NCBI GenBank assembly: GCA_963737745.1
Contig: CAVTTR010000012.1
Location: 310,001-374,000, forward strand
Source of the DNA: Bog-473 sp963737745
GTDB lineage: Bacteria; Actinomycetota; Acidimicrobiia; Acidimicrobiales; RAAP-2
Length of the DNA stretch: 64,000 bases
Reading direction: 5' to 3'
Shown here: piece by piece, positions 9,759-19,445 of the stretch
How positions within the stretch are numbered: the stretch's first letter is position 1
How the letters are laid out: every line of letters starts with the position of its first letter
Notes under the pieces: model-generated
Told to the model about the DNA's origin: nothing
Databases searched by the model: none
The model's input: the letters and a program-made list of their open reading frames with translations, nothing else
Made by a program: the position numbers and the translations under genes

Positions 9759-10622
9759 ATGACCGTAGATCCGAGAGCGCTCGCCGAGTTGCTCGAAGAG
9801 TCCCAAGATCTGCATGCAGACGCCATGCGCCCGACCCAGGAAGCGCTCGGCGAATTGGTCGAACGAAGCCACGCGTCGAGTGACGATGATCAAACGTCCA
9901 ACCTCGCCTTCCACGAAGATAACAAGCGTGGGTTGCGCGCCACCTTCGGCGGTGCCACGCTCCTCGGAGCAGCGGGAGGCGCCGCATTGGTCGGTGCCCT
10001 GGCCTCTGCTGCCGGCGCGTCAAGCTCCAAGGACGTGCAGGTCCTTCAGACTGCCGCATCGATCGAGAACCTGGCTGTCTCGACTTACACGACGGCGTTG
10101 ACACTTCCCTATATCGGCGGTGCCACGGCGAACGGCGTGGTCACCAAGTTCGCTCAGGTCACGATGGGACAGCATGCCCAACATGCCGACGCCTTCAACT
10201 CGGCCATCAAGTCCCTCGGTGGCAAGGCCCAGCAAAAGCCGGACCCTGCCTTCGTCCCCGTCGTGACCAAGGCCGTCAAGAGCCTGAGTGGTGCGACCGA
10301 TGCCGCGGGAACACTTGGCGTCGTCGCCCTGGCGCTCGAGCTGGAAAACATCGCAGCCGAGACGTACGTCAAGGACACGACGCTGGTCAGGTCGACCTCG
10401 AACAAGGCCCTCTTCGCCAGCATCATGGGCATCGAGGCCCAGCACGTCGCCGTGCTCCTGGCCGTCCAGGCCCTGCTCAAGGCCAATGCGCCTCAGCTGA
10501 TCTCCCTCAGCGAACCGGCCACCCTCGACGCGCTCCCGGCAGCCGCCGGCAGCGTGGGATTTCCCCATGCGTTTTACCCGACCAGCAGTGCCGCCCCCGC
10601 CAAGCAAGGAGCCGTTAAGTGA
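9759..10622 (+). CDS. Ferritin-like domain protein, membrane-anchored
   Basis: The start is ATG 9759, 7 nt after GAGGAG; the frame is open further upstream but no better start exists. The 287-aa protein has a polar N-terminal segment, a hydrophobic stretch (about residues 65-90, ATLLGAAGGAALVGALASAAGA) and a four-helix ferritin-like domain with the expected acidic/His helix motifs: SIENLAVSTY, QHAQHADAF, ALELENIAAETY and GIEAQHVAVLL. These match the ferritin_2-type diiron or metal-binding family found in actinobacterial envelopes. Its TGA overlaps the GTG of the next, related gene, so the two are translated together. Role in iron or oxidative stress is inferred from the fold only. Confidence 0.82.
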   Translation: MTVDPRALAELLEESQDLHADAMRPTQEALGELVERSHASSDDDQTSNLAFHEDNKRGLRATFGGATLLGAAGGAALVGALASAAGASSSKDVQVLQTAASIENLAVSTYTTALTLPYIGGATANGVVTKFAQVTMGQHAQHADAFNSAIKSLGGKAQQKPDPAFVPVVTKAVKSLSGATDAAGTLGVVALALELENIAAETYVKDTTLVRSTSNKALFASIMGIEAQHVAVLLAVQALLKANAPQLISLSEPATLDALPAAAGSVGFPHAFYPTSSAAPAKQGAVK

Positions 10623-11437
10623 GTAAGCGTTCGAAGAAGGTTGAATTTGCAGGGAGCGAAAGCGAGCTGCAGGCCATGACCAAAGAGCTCGATGAGCTCC
10701 ACAATGACGTTGCCGTACCTTCCATGTGGGCCGGAGTGTCCAACATGATCGACGGCATGCGTGGTGCCACCACAAAACCGACCAGTCGCCGGACCTTCCT
10801 CATGGGGACCGGAGCTGCCGTGGCCGGCGGTGCCGCGCTCATCGCAGTGGGCTCGACCCCAGGTTTGGCGGGAGCGGCCACTCGGGCGCAATCACGCCTG
10901 CACCTGGCCGATGCTGCATTTCCCCCCGCAGGGCTCAAGGGTGATCTGGCCGTGGCCGCGGTAGCGGCGAGTCTGGAGAACCTCGCCGTCTTCGCTTACA
11001 AGGCCGGCCTCTCCGCAGCCACCGCCGGGAAGCTCGGTACCGTGCCTCCGGCGATCGGCACGTTTGCCACAACTGCGCTGAGTCATCACACCCAGCACGC
11101 GGCGGCATGGAATGCGGTGTTGAAGTCGAACGGGAAGGCCAAGGTGACGGTAACCAACCCGGCATTGACGCCGACGGTCCAGGCCAACTTCGCCAAGGTC
11201 ACCGATGTCACTGGGCTGGCGCAACTTGCTCTCACGCTCGAGAGTGCAGCGGCGGCCACCTATCAAGCGGAGACCTCGAAACTCAAGAGCTCCTCGGCGA
11301 TCGGACTGTCCGCTTCTATTGAGCCCGTCGAGATGCAGCACATCGCCATCCTTTACTACGTGATGGGAATGTACCCAGGGTCGCAGACCACAGCGGGCAC
11401 CCCGATTGCCTTCAGCTCGACTTCTGCGGCGGCGTAG
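10619..11437 (+). CDS. Ferritin-like domain protein with Tat signal
   Basis: This 272-aa paralogue of the preceding gene starts at GTG 10619 within the previous stop. It carries an internal twin-arginine export signal around residues 56-75 (SRRTFLMGTGAAVAGGAAL), then a ferritin-like four-helix domain with SLENLAVFAY, HHTQHAAAW, ALTLESAAAATY and PVEMQHIAILYY. The Tat signal implies export of a folded, metal-loaded protein. The length before the RR motif (about 55 residues) is unusually long for a cleaved signal. It lies 3 nt before the cupredoxin lipoprotein gene, so the three genes probably form one extracytoplasmic metal/redox unit. Confidence 0.82.
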   Translation: MSKRSKKVEFAGSESELQAMTKELDELHNDVAVPSMWAGVSNMIDGMRGATTKPTSRRTFLMGTGAAVAGGAALIAVGSTPGLAGAATRAQSRLHLADAAFPPAGLKGDLAVAAVAASLENLAVFAYKAGLSAATAGKLGTVPPAIGTFATTALSHHTQHAAAWNAVLKSNGKAKVTVTNPALTPTVQANFAKVTDVTGLAQLALTLESAAAATYQAETSKLKSSSAIGLSASIEPVEMQHIAILYYVMGMYPGSQTTAGTPIAFSSTSAAA

Positions 11438-11440
11438 GGA

Positions 11441-11840
11441 ATGCGAATGCGGTTGAAAGTCGGAGCGGGCGTCCTGGTTCTCGCAGGCGCCCTGCTCCTG
11501 GCCGCGTGCGGCGGTGGCTCGGGGACGAAGAGCGGGACACCGTCGACCTCTGGGTCATCGAGTGCCTGCCACTTCCAGTGGCACTTCGAGTGGAAGCTCG
11601 ATCACCATCTCCAATTTCATGTTCCAGCCGATGTCGCTCACGGTCGCGCCGGGTGGCACGGTTCGGGTGACGAACAAGGACAGCGCCACGCATACGTTGA
11701 CGGCCACAAACGGCCAGTTCAACACGGGCGACATCGACCAGAACCAGACGAAGACGTTCAAGGCCCCCATGAAGCCGGGGACGTACCACTACATCTGCAA
11801 CATCCACCAGTACATGATGGGTTCCATCGTCGTGAAGTAA
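11441..11840 (+). CDS. Cupredoxin (plastocyanin-like) lipoprotein, frameshifted
   Basis: The N-terminus is a lipoprotein signal with lipobox LLAAC, followed by a Gly/Ser/Thr linker. Near 11565 the frame changes and the protein resumes as SSITISNFMFQPMSLTVAPGG, ending with the type 1 copper site: His in SATHTLT and Cys, His and Met in YICNIHQYMMG. Composite length is about 132 aa. It would be anchored outside the membrane and carry electrons or buffer copper. It lies 3 nt after the second ferritin-like gene, so co-transcription with that pair is likely. Confidence 0.82.
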
Positions 11841-11858
11841 GCGGCAGAATGCAGGGCA

Positions 11859-12372
11859 ATGCCAAAACTGAGTGCGGGCATCCTTCCCTATCGCTTCGCT
11901 GACAGCGATGCCGACAACGATTCGGACGGCTCTTCGGTTGAGGTCCTGCTCGTGCATCCCGGGCGGACCGTTCTGGAAGAACAAGGACGCGCACGCGTGG
12001 TCGATCCCCAAGGGCGAGTACGCACCGGACGAGGACCCAGAAGAAGCAGCCGCACGCGAGTTCAACGAAGAGCTCGGCCTCCCGGTGCCTGATGGACCCT
12101 GGATCGATTTGGGGACCGTGCGCCAATCGGCCGGAAAGCTGGTGCGGGCCTGGGCAGTGGAGGCAGGTGATCTGCAGCTCGAAGACATGGTCAGCAACCT
12201 CTTCGAGATGGAGTGGCCGCCGAAGTCCGGAACCATGCAGGAATTCCCCGAGGTCGATCGGGCCGAGTGGATGACAGTGGCGCAGGCCACCACTCGCCTC
12301 GTGACGGGACAGGTCGAGTTGCTGGAACGATTACACGCCGCATTGGGACGGAGCGAACCGCGACCCGACTGA
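11859..12372 (+). CDS. Nudix hydrolase (frameshifted)
   Basis: The frame starting at ATG 11859 (MPKLSAGILPYRF, VEVLLVHPG) continues after a one-base change near 11960 (in CCCGGGCGG) as GPFWKNKDAHAWSIPKGE. The Nudix box GEYAPDEDPEEAAAREFNEELGL is complete, with the REFNEE catalytic core that binds magnesium. Total about 170 aa. The WSIPKGE context resembles NTP-cleaning or dinucleotide-polyphosphate Nudix enzymes that hydrolyse nucleoside diphosphate-X bonds; the substrate cannot be named. It follows the cupredoxin gene by 18 nt. Confidence 0.85.
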
Positions 12373-12392
12373 CCTAAGCCCGACCGGATCTC

Positions 12393-14346
12393 CTACTCCG
12401 GAACGGAAATCGCAAACTGGTTCTTGCCCAGACGTTTGGCCATGTACATGGCTGCGTCGGCCGCCTCCATCACGGTGTCGGCGTTGAGATCGGGTGAGAG
12501 CCGGTGCGTGGCATAGGTGATTCCAATGCTGACCGAAATCTCGTGCAAGGTCCCCGCCACGTCATAGGGACGGCTCAGCGCGTCGACGATCCGCTTGGCC
12601 ACACTCACCGTCATTTTCCTGATGTCGATCGCCACCTCCCCCTCGCCTCGCGCCGCGCTCGTTGCCCCTCCCGCCCTGACCGCACTGACCGCACTGACCG
12701 GACCGGCCGGACCGGCCGCACCGGCCGCTCTCTCGCACGCTCACCACGCTCACCACGCTCACCACGCTCACCACGACCAGCATTCCCGGCCTCGTCGACG
12801 TCATGACGGCTCCAAGGTTCGAGAACGAGCACGAACTCATCGCCCCCCACTCGGGAGATCGTGTCGCCGGCGCGCACCGCCAGGCGAAGCCGCTGGGCCG
12901 TTTGAATCAACACCGCGTCTCCGGCGGCGTGGCCCGCCGTGTCGTTCACCGATTTGAACCCGTCCAGGTCACAGTAGAGAACCGCTATCTCTGCCTTCTC
13001 ACGGGCCGAGCGAGCCAACGCGGCCCCCAGACGGTCGAGGAGCAAGGCACGGTTCGGGAGCCCGGTGAGGCTGTCGTGCAGCGCATCATGGGTGAGCTGC
13101 TCTTCCGCCTCGACGATTTCGGTGATGTCTCGCAGGACCCCGAGAATCTCGATGACCGAGCCATCGTCGTTGCGGCGGAACGGCACGATGTGGCGACGGA
13201 ACCAATGCCACGTGCCGTCGACGTGGCGAAGTCGGTAGCGGCGCTGAAGAACCTTCCCGTCCGCCAGATGGCGTGCTTCTTCGTTCATCTCCACCAGCGA
13301 CTGGCGATCGTCGGGATGCACGATCGATGTGATCGCCGCGGCCCCGAGCGACTCTGTCTCCGCGATCGTGCGCCCAAGCAGGTCGCGATCGCGCGACCCG
13401 TAGACGAAGGCGCCGGTCTCGAGATTGGATATGAAGGTGTAGTCCGGCGAGGCCGCGATCACCGCCTGCTGGAACGCATTGGCCTCGCGCGCCTCGGCCT
13501 CGGCCAGGACCTGCTCGGTGACGTCCGCCACGGCGCCGATGAGACGTACGAGCTGGCCGTCTTCGAAGACCGCGCTCCCCGCGAGTCGAACCAGCGCTCC
13601 TCCCCGTCGCCGGCGCGGAAGATCCGGTAACGAAAGCGCACCGCTTCGTTCCGGCGCATGGCCTCCATGGCCTGGTCGACCGTGGCGCGATCGTCGGGGT
13701 GCACGCGCGAAGCGGCGCGGAGATAGTCGCCCTCGAACGAGGTTCGATCGAGCTGGTGCAAGGCAAAGAGACCATCGGACCAGGTGATCACGTTCTCCAC
13801 GACGTCCCACTCCCACGAGCCCAGGTGACCGATGGACTCGGCTTCGGCCAACCGGCGCTGCTCGTGGCGCAGGCTCTCTCCCGCGGCGCGCAACTCCTGC
13901 TCGGCCGCTCGAGCCTCGGTGACTTCGAAGGCGAAGCCGATCCCCGCCACGATGGCTCCCGTGGCGTCGTTGAGGGGAGCAACGCGGTGCTGGAACGTAC
14001 GGGCGCCGAACGGGATGTCCGCTGAGGCCTCATGATTCTCGAACACGCCTTGATAGAGACCTTCGAGAACGGAGGACACCTCCCGCGGGAAGACCTCATA
14101 GATCGTCTTGCCCTCGATCATGTCCTGGGTGAGCCCGACGGTGCTGAGACCGCGGCCGCCGGCGCACAGATACCGCAGCTCCTCGTCGAAGACGATGATC
14201 ACGCCTTCGGGAAATTCACGCACAATCGGGTGACTGCCGGCGGATTGCAGGAGGTCGAGAGCGACAGCCTTGGTCAACCCCGGCCGACCAGGATCGGCCG
14301 TGGACGCCGGATCGGCCCTTGCAGCGTCCTCAGCCGGGTCGTGCAT
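12393..14346 (-). CDS. PAS-PAS-PAS-GGDEF diguanylate cyclase (two frameshifts)
   Basis: This composite of about 650 aa starts at 14346. Three PAS domains are visible: one near residues 40-150 (VIIVFDEELRYLCAGG, FQHRVAPL), a second (LGSWEWDVVENVITWSDGLF, VHPDDRATVD) and a third (SPDYTFISNLETGAFVYGSRD, HPDDRQSL, GVLRDITE). A GGDEF domain follows (LTGLPNRALLLDRL, DLDGFKSVND, RVGGDEFVLV, then VSIGITYATH). The intact GGDEF loop implies synthesis of c-di-GMP. Frameshifts occur near 13580 (a C4 tract, one base short) and near 12635. Between GGDEF and the last part lies a low-complexity insert of about 40 residues rich in GER and RPV/RSV repeats. The input signal is unknown. Confidence 0.85.
12737..12772. 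repeat. 9-bp tandem repeat, four perfect copies, inside the GGDEF gene
   Basis: The unit ACGCTCACC is repeated four times without error. Just left of it, 12674-12730 holds related short repeats (CGCACTGAC, ACCGGCCGG types). On the minus strand the block encodes Gly-Glu-Arg repeats followed by Arg-Pro-Val and Arg-Ser-Val repeats inserted in the GGDEF domain. Confidence 0.9.
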
Positions 14347-14395
14347 ACCAGGAGTATAGGTTTACCAGGACTTTTACTGCAGTCATCCAGGGCTC

Positions 14396-16743
14396 TTACA
14401 GGGTGCCGCTCCGTAGCAAGAAGACGTAGGAGAGCCAGCCGGCCGGGATGGGCAGCCAGAAGGTGGCGATGCGGAAGATGAGGACGGCCGGGATGGCTTC
14501 GTGGGCGGGGATGCCCAGGGCGGTGAGACCGGCCGTCAGCACCGTTTCCACCGCGCCCAGTCCGCCGGGTGTCGGGGCGAAGGATCCGACCGTATTGCCG
14601 GCCAGGTAGACGATGGCGGCCGGAAGGATGGCCGGGTGGGCGCCGAGCGCATTCAGGGCGGCGAGAAACGCCAACACGTAGCCGAAGGTGAGCAGGAGGT
14701 TCGCACCCACCGCCACCGCGAGTCGTGACGGTTGCGAGATCGCGTTCAACAGGCGCGGCCACACGTTGCGTATACGCGGCCAGACCGATTGACGGAAGCG
14801 GGCTCGGGTTTGGGGAATGAGAAGAACGATCCCGATCACGAGGGCGATCACGCCGAGGCCGATGGACAGGTCGGCGCCGGGCACGATCTTGAAGCGGCTG
14901 ATGCCCGATCCCGTGAGCAACCCGAAGGTGATCAAGAGAGGAATCGTCGTGACCACGTTGACGATCTGCGAGAGCGCGACCGCAGCGGCGATCGAGCCCT
15001 CATCGACGTGCTGACGGGTCAGGTAGCGGGCATTGACGGCGACGTGGCCGACGGTGGGCGGCATGGCGACACCGACGAAGGCGGTCGAAAGCTGGACGAA
15101 GAAGCCCCGCACCAACGACAGCCGCTTGGGCACGAATGCGGCCAGGTTCAAGGCGGCGGCGAAGTAGGTGAGAGCCGACCCGAGGATGGTCACGGCGAAC
15201 CACCACAGGTTGGTCTGACGCAGCGCCCCGAAGAGGTTGACCTTCGAGAACTGGCCGATGAACAAGAAGGCCACAATGGTCAGGGCGACGGTGCTCAGCA
15301 CGGTGCGCCAGCGGAAGCGCTCGAGGCGGGTGATGGGCGCTTCGGATGCCGATTCCTCACCCACGAGCTCACGTCGCACCTCGGCGATGCAGCCGCGCGC
15401 CTCGCGCATGGCCGACCAACCCCAAGGGGCGAGGGCCAGCGGTTGCAAGGTGGCGATGACGGCCTCTTCGTCCTTGGGCGCATAGGCCTCGCGCAGGGCG
15501 GTCACGGCGTCGGCGGGCCCCACGATGCGGGCCAACGTGGTCAGCAACTGCGTCACATCGAGGCGGCGCACCAGCTCTCCGGCACCGGGCAGGGCGGCAT
15601 CGAGGGACGAGAAGATGGCGGATCCATTGGCCACGCCCAGGTTCTCGGCCCGCAGGTCACGATGGGCGAGACCGGCATCGTGGAGTTCACGAAGGGCGCG
15701 GAACAACGCCTTGGCGCTCTCCAGCGTCCAATCGGTGCTCGGTGGGGATGCACACGGGGTGGCGGTGACGAGGACGAGGGTCTCGGCTGGCATCTCGCGG
15801 CAAGAGGAGCGCCGAGGGGCTGAGCACTCCGGCACTGTTGGCCAAGAAGCACGCCAGGGCCAGCTGCTCGAGTTGGGCCCGGGAGCTCGAGCGCGATGTG
15901 GTGAGCCACCACCGGTCGCAGGCGCACGCGCGTCCACACCCGTCGCGCCACGCCGGCGCCCCTGGTGTCGCGATTGGCCAAGCGCACCTTGATCGGCCGC
16001 CCGTCGGTGAGCGTGCCGGTGAGGCGGGCGGTGTCCGAGTCCTCGGCGGCCAGGGTGTCAATGGAGAGGCCGCAATCGGAGAGCCACGCAATGAGCTCGT
16101 GCAAGCTGGGTCGAACCGACGCCGCGGCCAGTCCCCACCGCGTGAGCCAGCCGACGGTGAGTGCTCCAAAGAGCGAGACACCGAGAGCGAAGGGCGTGAG
16201 GGCGTCCACCGCCACGCCAGCCAGCAAGATGCCGGCACCAGCCAGGAAGCACCAGCGCGACCAACGCGAGCGCCGGACGAGATCACTGGCCACGAGGAAC
16301 GCGATGAGGGCAGTGTCGAGCACCAAGATCGACGGATTGCTGCCATGCAGGACGGCACGAGCCACCGAGCCGTGTTCGCCATGCCAGATGGTGGCCGCCA
16401 CAATGGCCAATGCCGCCGCAAGGGCGGCCGCCGCCACGGCATTGCGCGCCGTTCGAATGTCCGTGCGCAAGAGGATGACGATGGCCACCCCCACCAGGGC
16501 CAGAAATCCGATGGTGGTGACGACTTCGGCCGCCGACGACAGCCAGCTCGGAATGTGGTGCAGCCAGCTGGAGACGTCGTTGGCCAGCTCGGTGCTGCCG
16601 GCAGGAAGAGCCTGAATAAGCGCCAGCTCAATGCCCAGAATTGCCGCGGCCAACAGGCCCAACAACAGATCTGTGGGTCGCCGGACACGTTCGACGCCCA
16701 GGGCCGGTGCGCTCACATCCCGGTCTCGGTGCTCAGTGCCCAT
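14396..16743 (-). CDS. Lysylphosphatidylglycerol synthase-like (UPF0104) membrane protein with kinase-like middle domain, frameshifted
   Basis: ATG 16743 follows a strong GGAGGAA site. The composite of about 780 aa has three parts: an N-terminal membrane domain of five or six segments (DLLLGLLAAAILGIELALIQ onward); a soluble kinase-like middle (GRPIKVRLANRD, LHDAGLAHRDLRAENLGV, resembling the HRDxxxxN catalytic loop); and a C-terminal UPF0104/LPG-synthase flippase-like membrane domain (PPTVGHVAVNARYL, SFAPTPGGLGAVE). Two shifts near 15885 and 15800 are needed to join the middle part. The C-terminal domain lacks any visible tRNA-dependent transferase domain, so lipid flipping or regulation is more likely than aminoacyl transfer. 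Confidence 0.78.
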
Positions 16744-16847
16744 GGCGTTCCTCCGCGATCGAACCGTCGGCGACCACTCTCGCATGGCCGACGTCCATGG
16801 CGCACTGTCTAATCGGTAAACCCTCAAATGGGGTGCACCGGACTTTT

Positions 16848-16874
16848 AGGAGACCCCTGGCGGGGTGGACTCCT
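16848..16874 (-). terminator. Possible hairpin terminator after csbD-like gene
   Basis: AGGAG...CCCC-tggc-GGGG...CTCCT can fold into a two-part stem that begins at the csbD stop codon. No U-run follows on the minus strand, so termination activity is uncertain. Confidence 0.35.
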
Positions 16875-17047
16875 TACGGCTTGACAGCGTCCTTGACCTT
16901 CTCCCCAGCTTGCTTCAGGTTGCCTGAGACCTTGTCAGCCTTGCCCTTGGTCTCGAGCGTGCGGTCGTTCGTTGCCTTACCGGCTGCTTCCTTCATGCTG
17001 CCCTTGGCTGCTTGTGCCTTGTCCTTTGCCTTGTCAACGGTAGACAT
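16874..17047 (-). CDS. CsbD-family stress protein
   Basis: This 57-aa protein, MSTVDKAKDKAQAAKGSMKEAAG to the C-terminus, matches the CsbD family of small, charged, Lys/Ala-rich general-stress proteins of unknown mechanism. The start ATG 17047 has an AGGAG site 5 nt upstream; the longer open frame upstream lacks family similarity. It is separated by 111 bases from the divergent DoxX-like gene. Confidence 0.85.
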   Translation of the reverse strand: MSTVDKAKDKAQAAKGSMKEAAGKATNDRTLETKGKADKVSGNLKQAGEKVKDAVKP

Positions 17048-17158
17048 TGTGCTCCTTCGCTTGGATTTCTCGGCTCCTCTTTCCCTACCCAGTTCTCCCC
17101 CGCAGCAATCGACAAAATGCCTGCGCTTCAAGATTCGCCGGTCGGGTAAGAAGGGGGG

Positions 17159-18244
17159 ATGAGTATTTCCCGCCTTGTCGCACGTCCCATGTTGTCCGCC
17201 ATGTTCATCTCCGGGGGACTCGACGCCGCCCGACACCCCGAAACAAAAGCGGAGGCGGCGAAGCCCGTTACTGATCAACTCAGAACCCTGATCCCGTCCT
17301 TGCCCGACGACACCGTGATGCTCGTCCGGGTCAACGGCGTGGTGCAGCTGGTCGGCGGCATTCTGCTGGCCACCGGCAAGTTCCGGCGCCTGGCCGCGTT
17401 GGCTCTGATCGGCTCGGTCATCCCGACCACCTGGGCCGGTCACCGTTTCTGGGAAGAAAGCGACGAGCAGAAGAGGGCACAGCAACGGGTGCACTTCTTG
17501 AAGAACGTGGGGCTCTTGGGCGGCCTGATCCTGGCCTTGGTCGACACGGAAGGGGCCCCGTCACTCGGTTGGCGAGCCAAGCGTGGCGCCCATCAGATCT
17601 CCCATGTCGTCTCCCTTGGTGGTGCGTCGACCGGAACCGGTATCCACAACACCTCCGTCAAGGCGGCAGCGGCCGGGCGTGGCGTCGGGCGCAAGGCCAC
17701 GAAAGCGGCCATCAAGGCCAACAAAGCTGCCGTGCGGGGCGGAAAGCGCGCCAACAAACTGGCGGCAAGCGCCACGGCGGCGGGCCTCGCCCACACCAGC
17801 CCCTACATTCACCAGGCCACTGAGAGTGCGCACCAGCTGGCGCAGGCGGCTTTGGATGGGTTGACCAGCCTCGAAGGCGGTGGCGCCCGAGTTTCCACCA
17901 AGGCGTCCGCCTCAGGACGCCGGGTTGGACGGAAAGCTCGGAAGGCCGCCGTTCACGCCAACAAAACAGCCAAGAAGAGCGGGCGCAAGGCCGGCCACAC
18001 GGCCAATCGTGCCCTCGCTGACGCGGCCGCCTCCGGAGTGGCCTTGGCCGCCCCCTATATTCGCCAAGCCAACGAGAGTGCCCATAGCGTGGCGGAGGGA
18101 GTGCAGTCCGTGGCCCATGCCCTGCTCGAGGGCGCGGAGCCGGCAATCACTGCCCTGCGCGAGGGTGTCGATCCCCTCATCGCCGCCGGCACGGAGCGGG
18201 CCGAGGAACTGCGCGAGAAGGTCAGCGAGCACTTCGGAAGCTGA
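17159..18244 (+). CDS. DoxX-family membrane protein with duplicated basic C-terminal tail
   Basis: Residues 1-140 form a DoxX-type membrane domain (SRLVARPMLSAMFISGGLDA, VNGVVQLVGGILLATGKFRRLAALALIGS). Residues about 160-350 are an unusual extension made of two similar blocks of roughly 70 residues: GRGVGRKATKAAIKANKAA...YIHQATESAHQLAQAAL and GRRVGRKARKAAVHANKTA...YIRQANESAHSVAEGVQ. Each block has a Lys/Arg/Ala-rich part resembling histone H1 or HupB tails, then an amphipathic helix. DoxX proteins are about 130-150 aa, so this one is over twice the family length. A tail binding nucleic acid or an acidic polymer near the membrane is conceivable but unproven. Confidence 0.78.
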   Translation: MSISRLVARPMLSAMFISGGLDAARHPETKAEAAKPVTDQLRTLIPSLPDDTVMLVRVNGVVQLVGGILLATGKFRRLAALALIGSVIPTTWAGHRFWEESDEQKRAQQRVHFLKNVGLLGGLILALVDTEGAPSLGWRAKRGAHQISHVVSLGGASTGTGIHNTSVKAAAAGRGVGRKATKAAIKANKAAVRGGKRANKLAASATAAGLAHTSPYIHQATESAHQLAQAALDGLTSLEGGGARVSTKASASGRRVGRKARKAAVHANKTAKKSGRKAGHTANRALADAAASGVALAAPYIRQANESAHSVAEGVQSVAHALLEGAEPAITALREGVDPLIAAGTERAEELREKVSEHFGS

Positions 18245-18275
18245 GCTGAGCTGACTCGTCGGGGACACTCGATCC

Positions 18276-18330
18276 GTACCCCTCAACCCTCAACCCTAAA
18301 CCTCGACCTGAACCTGAACCTGAACTTCAA
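18276..18330. repeat. Short tandem repeats (CCTCAAC, ACCTGA, ACTTCA)
   Basis: Between the convergent DoxX and ligase genes the sequence is a run of 6-7-bp units: CCTCAAC twice plus a CCTAAAC variant, ACCTGA three times (18301-18318) and ACTTCA twice (18319-18330). It ends 2 nt before the ligase stop codon. Confidence 0.85.
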
Positions 18331-18332
18331 CT

Positions 18333-19445
18333 TCAGGCTTGGATCCCGAATACCTCCGCCAGCTCGGTCGGCAGGGGCGTATCCAGCTGCGCATAGGTGC
18401 ACGAGGCGGGGTCCCGGTCGGGTCGCCACCGCTTGAATGACGTGGCATGGCGAAAGCGGTCCCCCTGGAGGTGGTCGTAGGAGACCTCGACCACCAATTC
18501 GGCCCGCAGCGGAGTCCAGCTGAGATCCTTCCCGGCGCTCCAGCGGCTCTGCCCACCGGGGCGGCGCTGTCCGCCGCCGCCCTCGGCTGCTCCGCCATCC
18601 GCCATCTCGCCGGAGCCACCTCCCGACCCCCCCATCGCAGCCATCCAAGGATGATCCGCCGAAGCCCCCTTCATATATGGCGCCAGCTCCTCGACGAACT
18701 CGGCCCGTCGAGCCACGCTGAACCCCGAGGCCACACCGACATGGTGCAGCACGCCCTCGGCATCGAAGAGCCCGAGCAGCAACGACCCGACGCCACCTTC
18801 TTTGTGCTCACGAAAGCCGCCCACCACACAGTCGGCCGTGCGTTCGTGCTTGACCTTCATCATCACCCGCTTGCCCGGTTGATAGCGCAAGTCGCCCGCC
18901 TTGGCGATGACCCCGTCGAGTCCCGCACCCTCGAAGCGTGAGAACCAGTCACGTGCCACTGCGGGGTTGGTCGTGGCCGGCGTCAAGTGGATGGGTGGAT
19001 CGGCGTTGCCCAGTGCCTCCTCCAGGGCCAGACGTCGAGCCACGAAGGGCTCGCCCTGCAGGTCGTGATCACCCAGGGCGAGCAGGTCGAAGGCCACGAA
19101 GGAAGCCGGCGTGGTCTCGGCCAGCAAGGTGACACGTGAGGCGGCGGGGTGAATCCGTTGGGTCAACGCGTCGAAGTCGAGTCCGGATGGGCCGGCAATC
19201 ACGATCTCGCCGTCGAGCACACAACGGTTGGGCAAGTTCTCCAGCAACGACTGGCGTAGCTCGGGGAAGTACCGATCCAGTGGCTTCTCGTTGCGGCTCC
19301 CGAGGACGACGTCGCCGCCGTCCCGAAAGACGATGCAGCGAAATCCGTCCCACTTGGGCTCATAGGAGAGCCCCTCATGCTCGGGGAGCTCCCGGACCAG
19401 TTTGGCCAGCATCGGCGAGACCGGAGGCGTGACGGGCAGAGTCAC
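18333..19445 (-). CDS. ATP-dependent DNA ligase (LigD-ligase/LigC type)
   Basis: This 370-aa ATP-dependent ligase has motif I EPKWDGFR (the Lys is adenylated), motif III SFVAFDLLALG, motif IV GLDGVIAKAGDLRY and motif V VMMKVKHERTADCVVGG. An OB-fold domain follows (GSLLLGLFDAEG, PLRAELVVEVSYDH). A Gly-rich insert (about residues 285-310, GGSGGGSGEMADGG) interrupts the OB region. The start is GTG 19445, overlapping the stop of the PHP gene (GTGA). It belongs to the end-joining/LigC group that seals breaks with terminal ribonucleotides. The polymerase partner is encoded upstream; no Ku gene is in the window. Confidence 0.88.
   Translation of the reverse strand: MTLPVTPPVSPMLAKLVRELPEHEGLSYEPKWDGFRCIVFRDGGDVVLGSRNEKPLDRYFPELRQSLLENLPNRCVLDGEIVIAGPSGLDFDALTQRIHPAASRVTLLAETTPASFVAFDLLALGDHDLQGEPFVARRLALEEALGNADPPIHLTPATTNPAVARDWFSRFEGAGLDGVIAKAGDLRYQPGKRVMMKVKHERTADCVVGGFREHKEGGVGSLLLGLFDAEGVLHHVGVASGFSVARRAEFVEELAPYMKGASADHPWMAAMGGSGGGSGEMADGGAAEGGGGQRRPGGQSRWSAGKDLSWTPLRAELVVEVSYDHLQGDRFRHATSFKRWRPDRDPASCTYAQLDTPLPTELAEVFGIQA

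Noticed and set aside
12674..12772. CRISPR array
   Set aside because: The repeats are 9 bp, contiguous and without spacers; they lie in a coding sequence.
18276..18330. Telomere-like sequence (CCCTAAACC)
   Set aside because: Only a single unit of that kind within mixed 6-7-bp repeats, placed between two convergent genes rather than at a replicon end.
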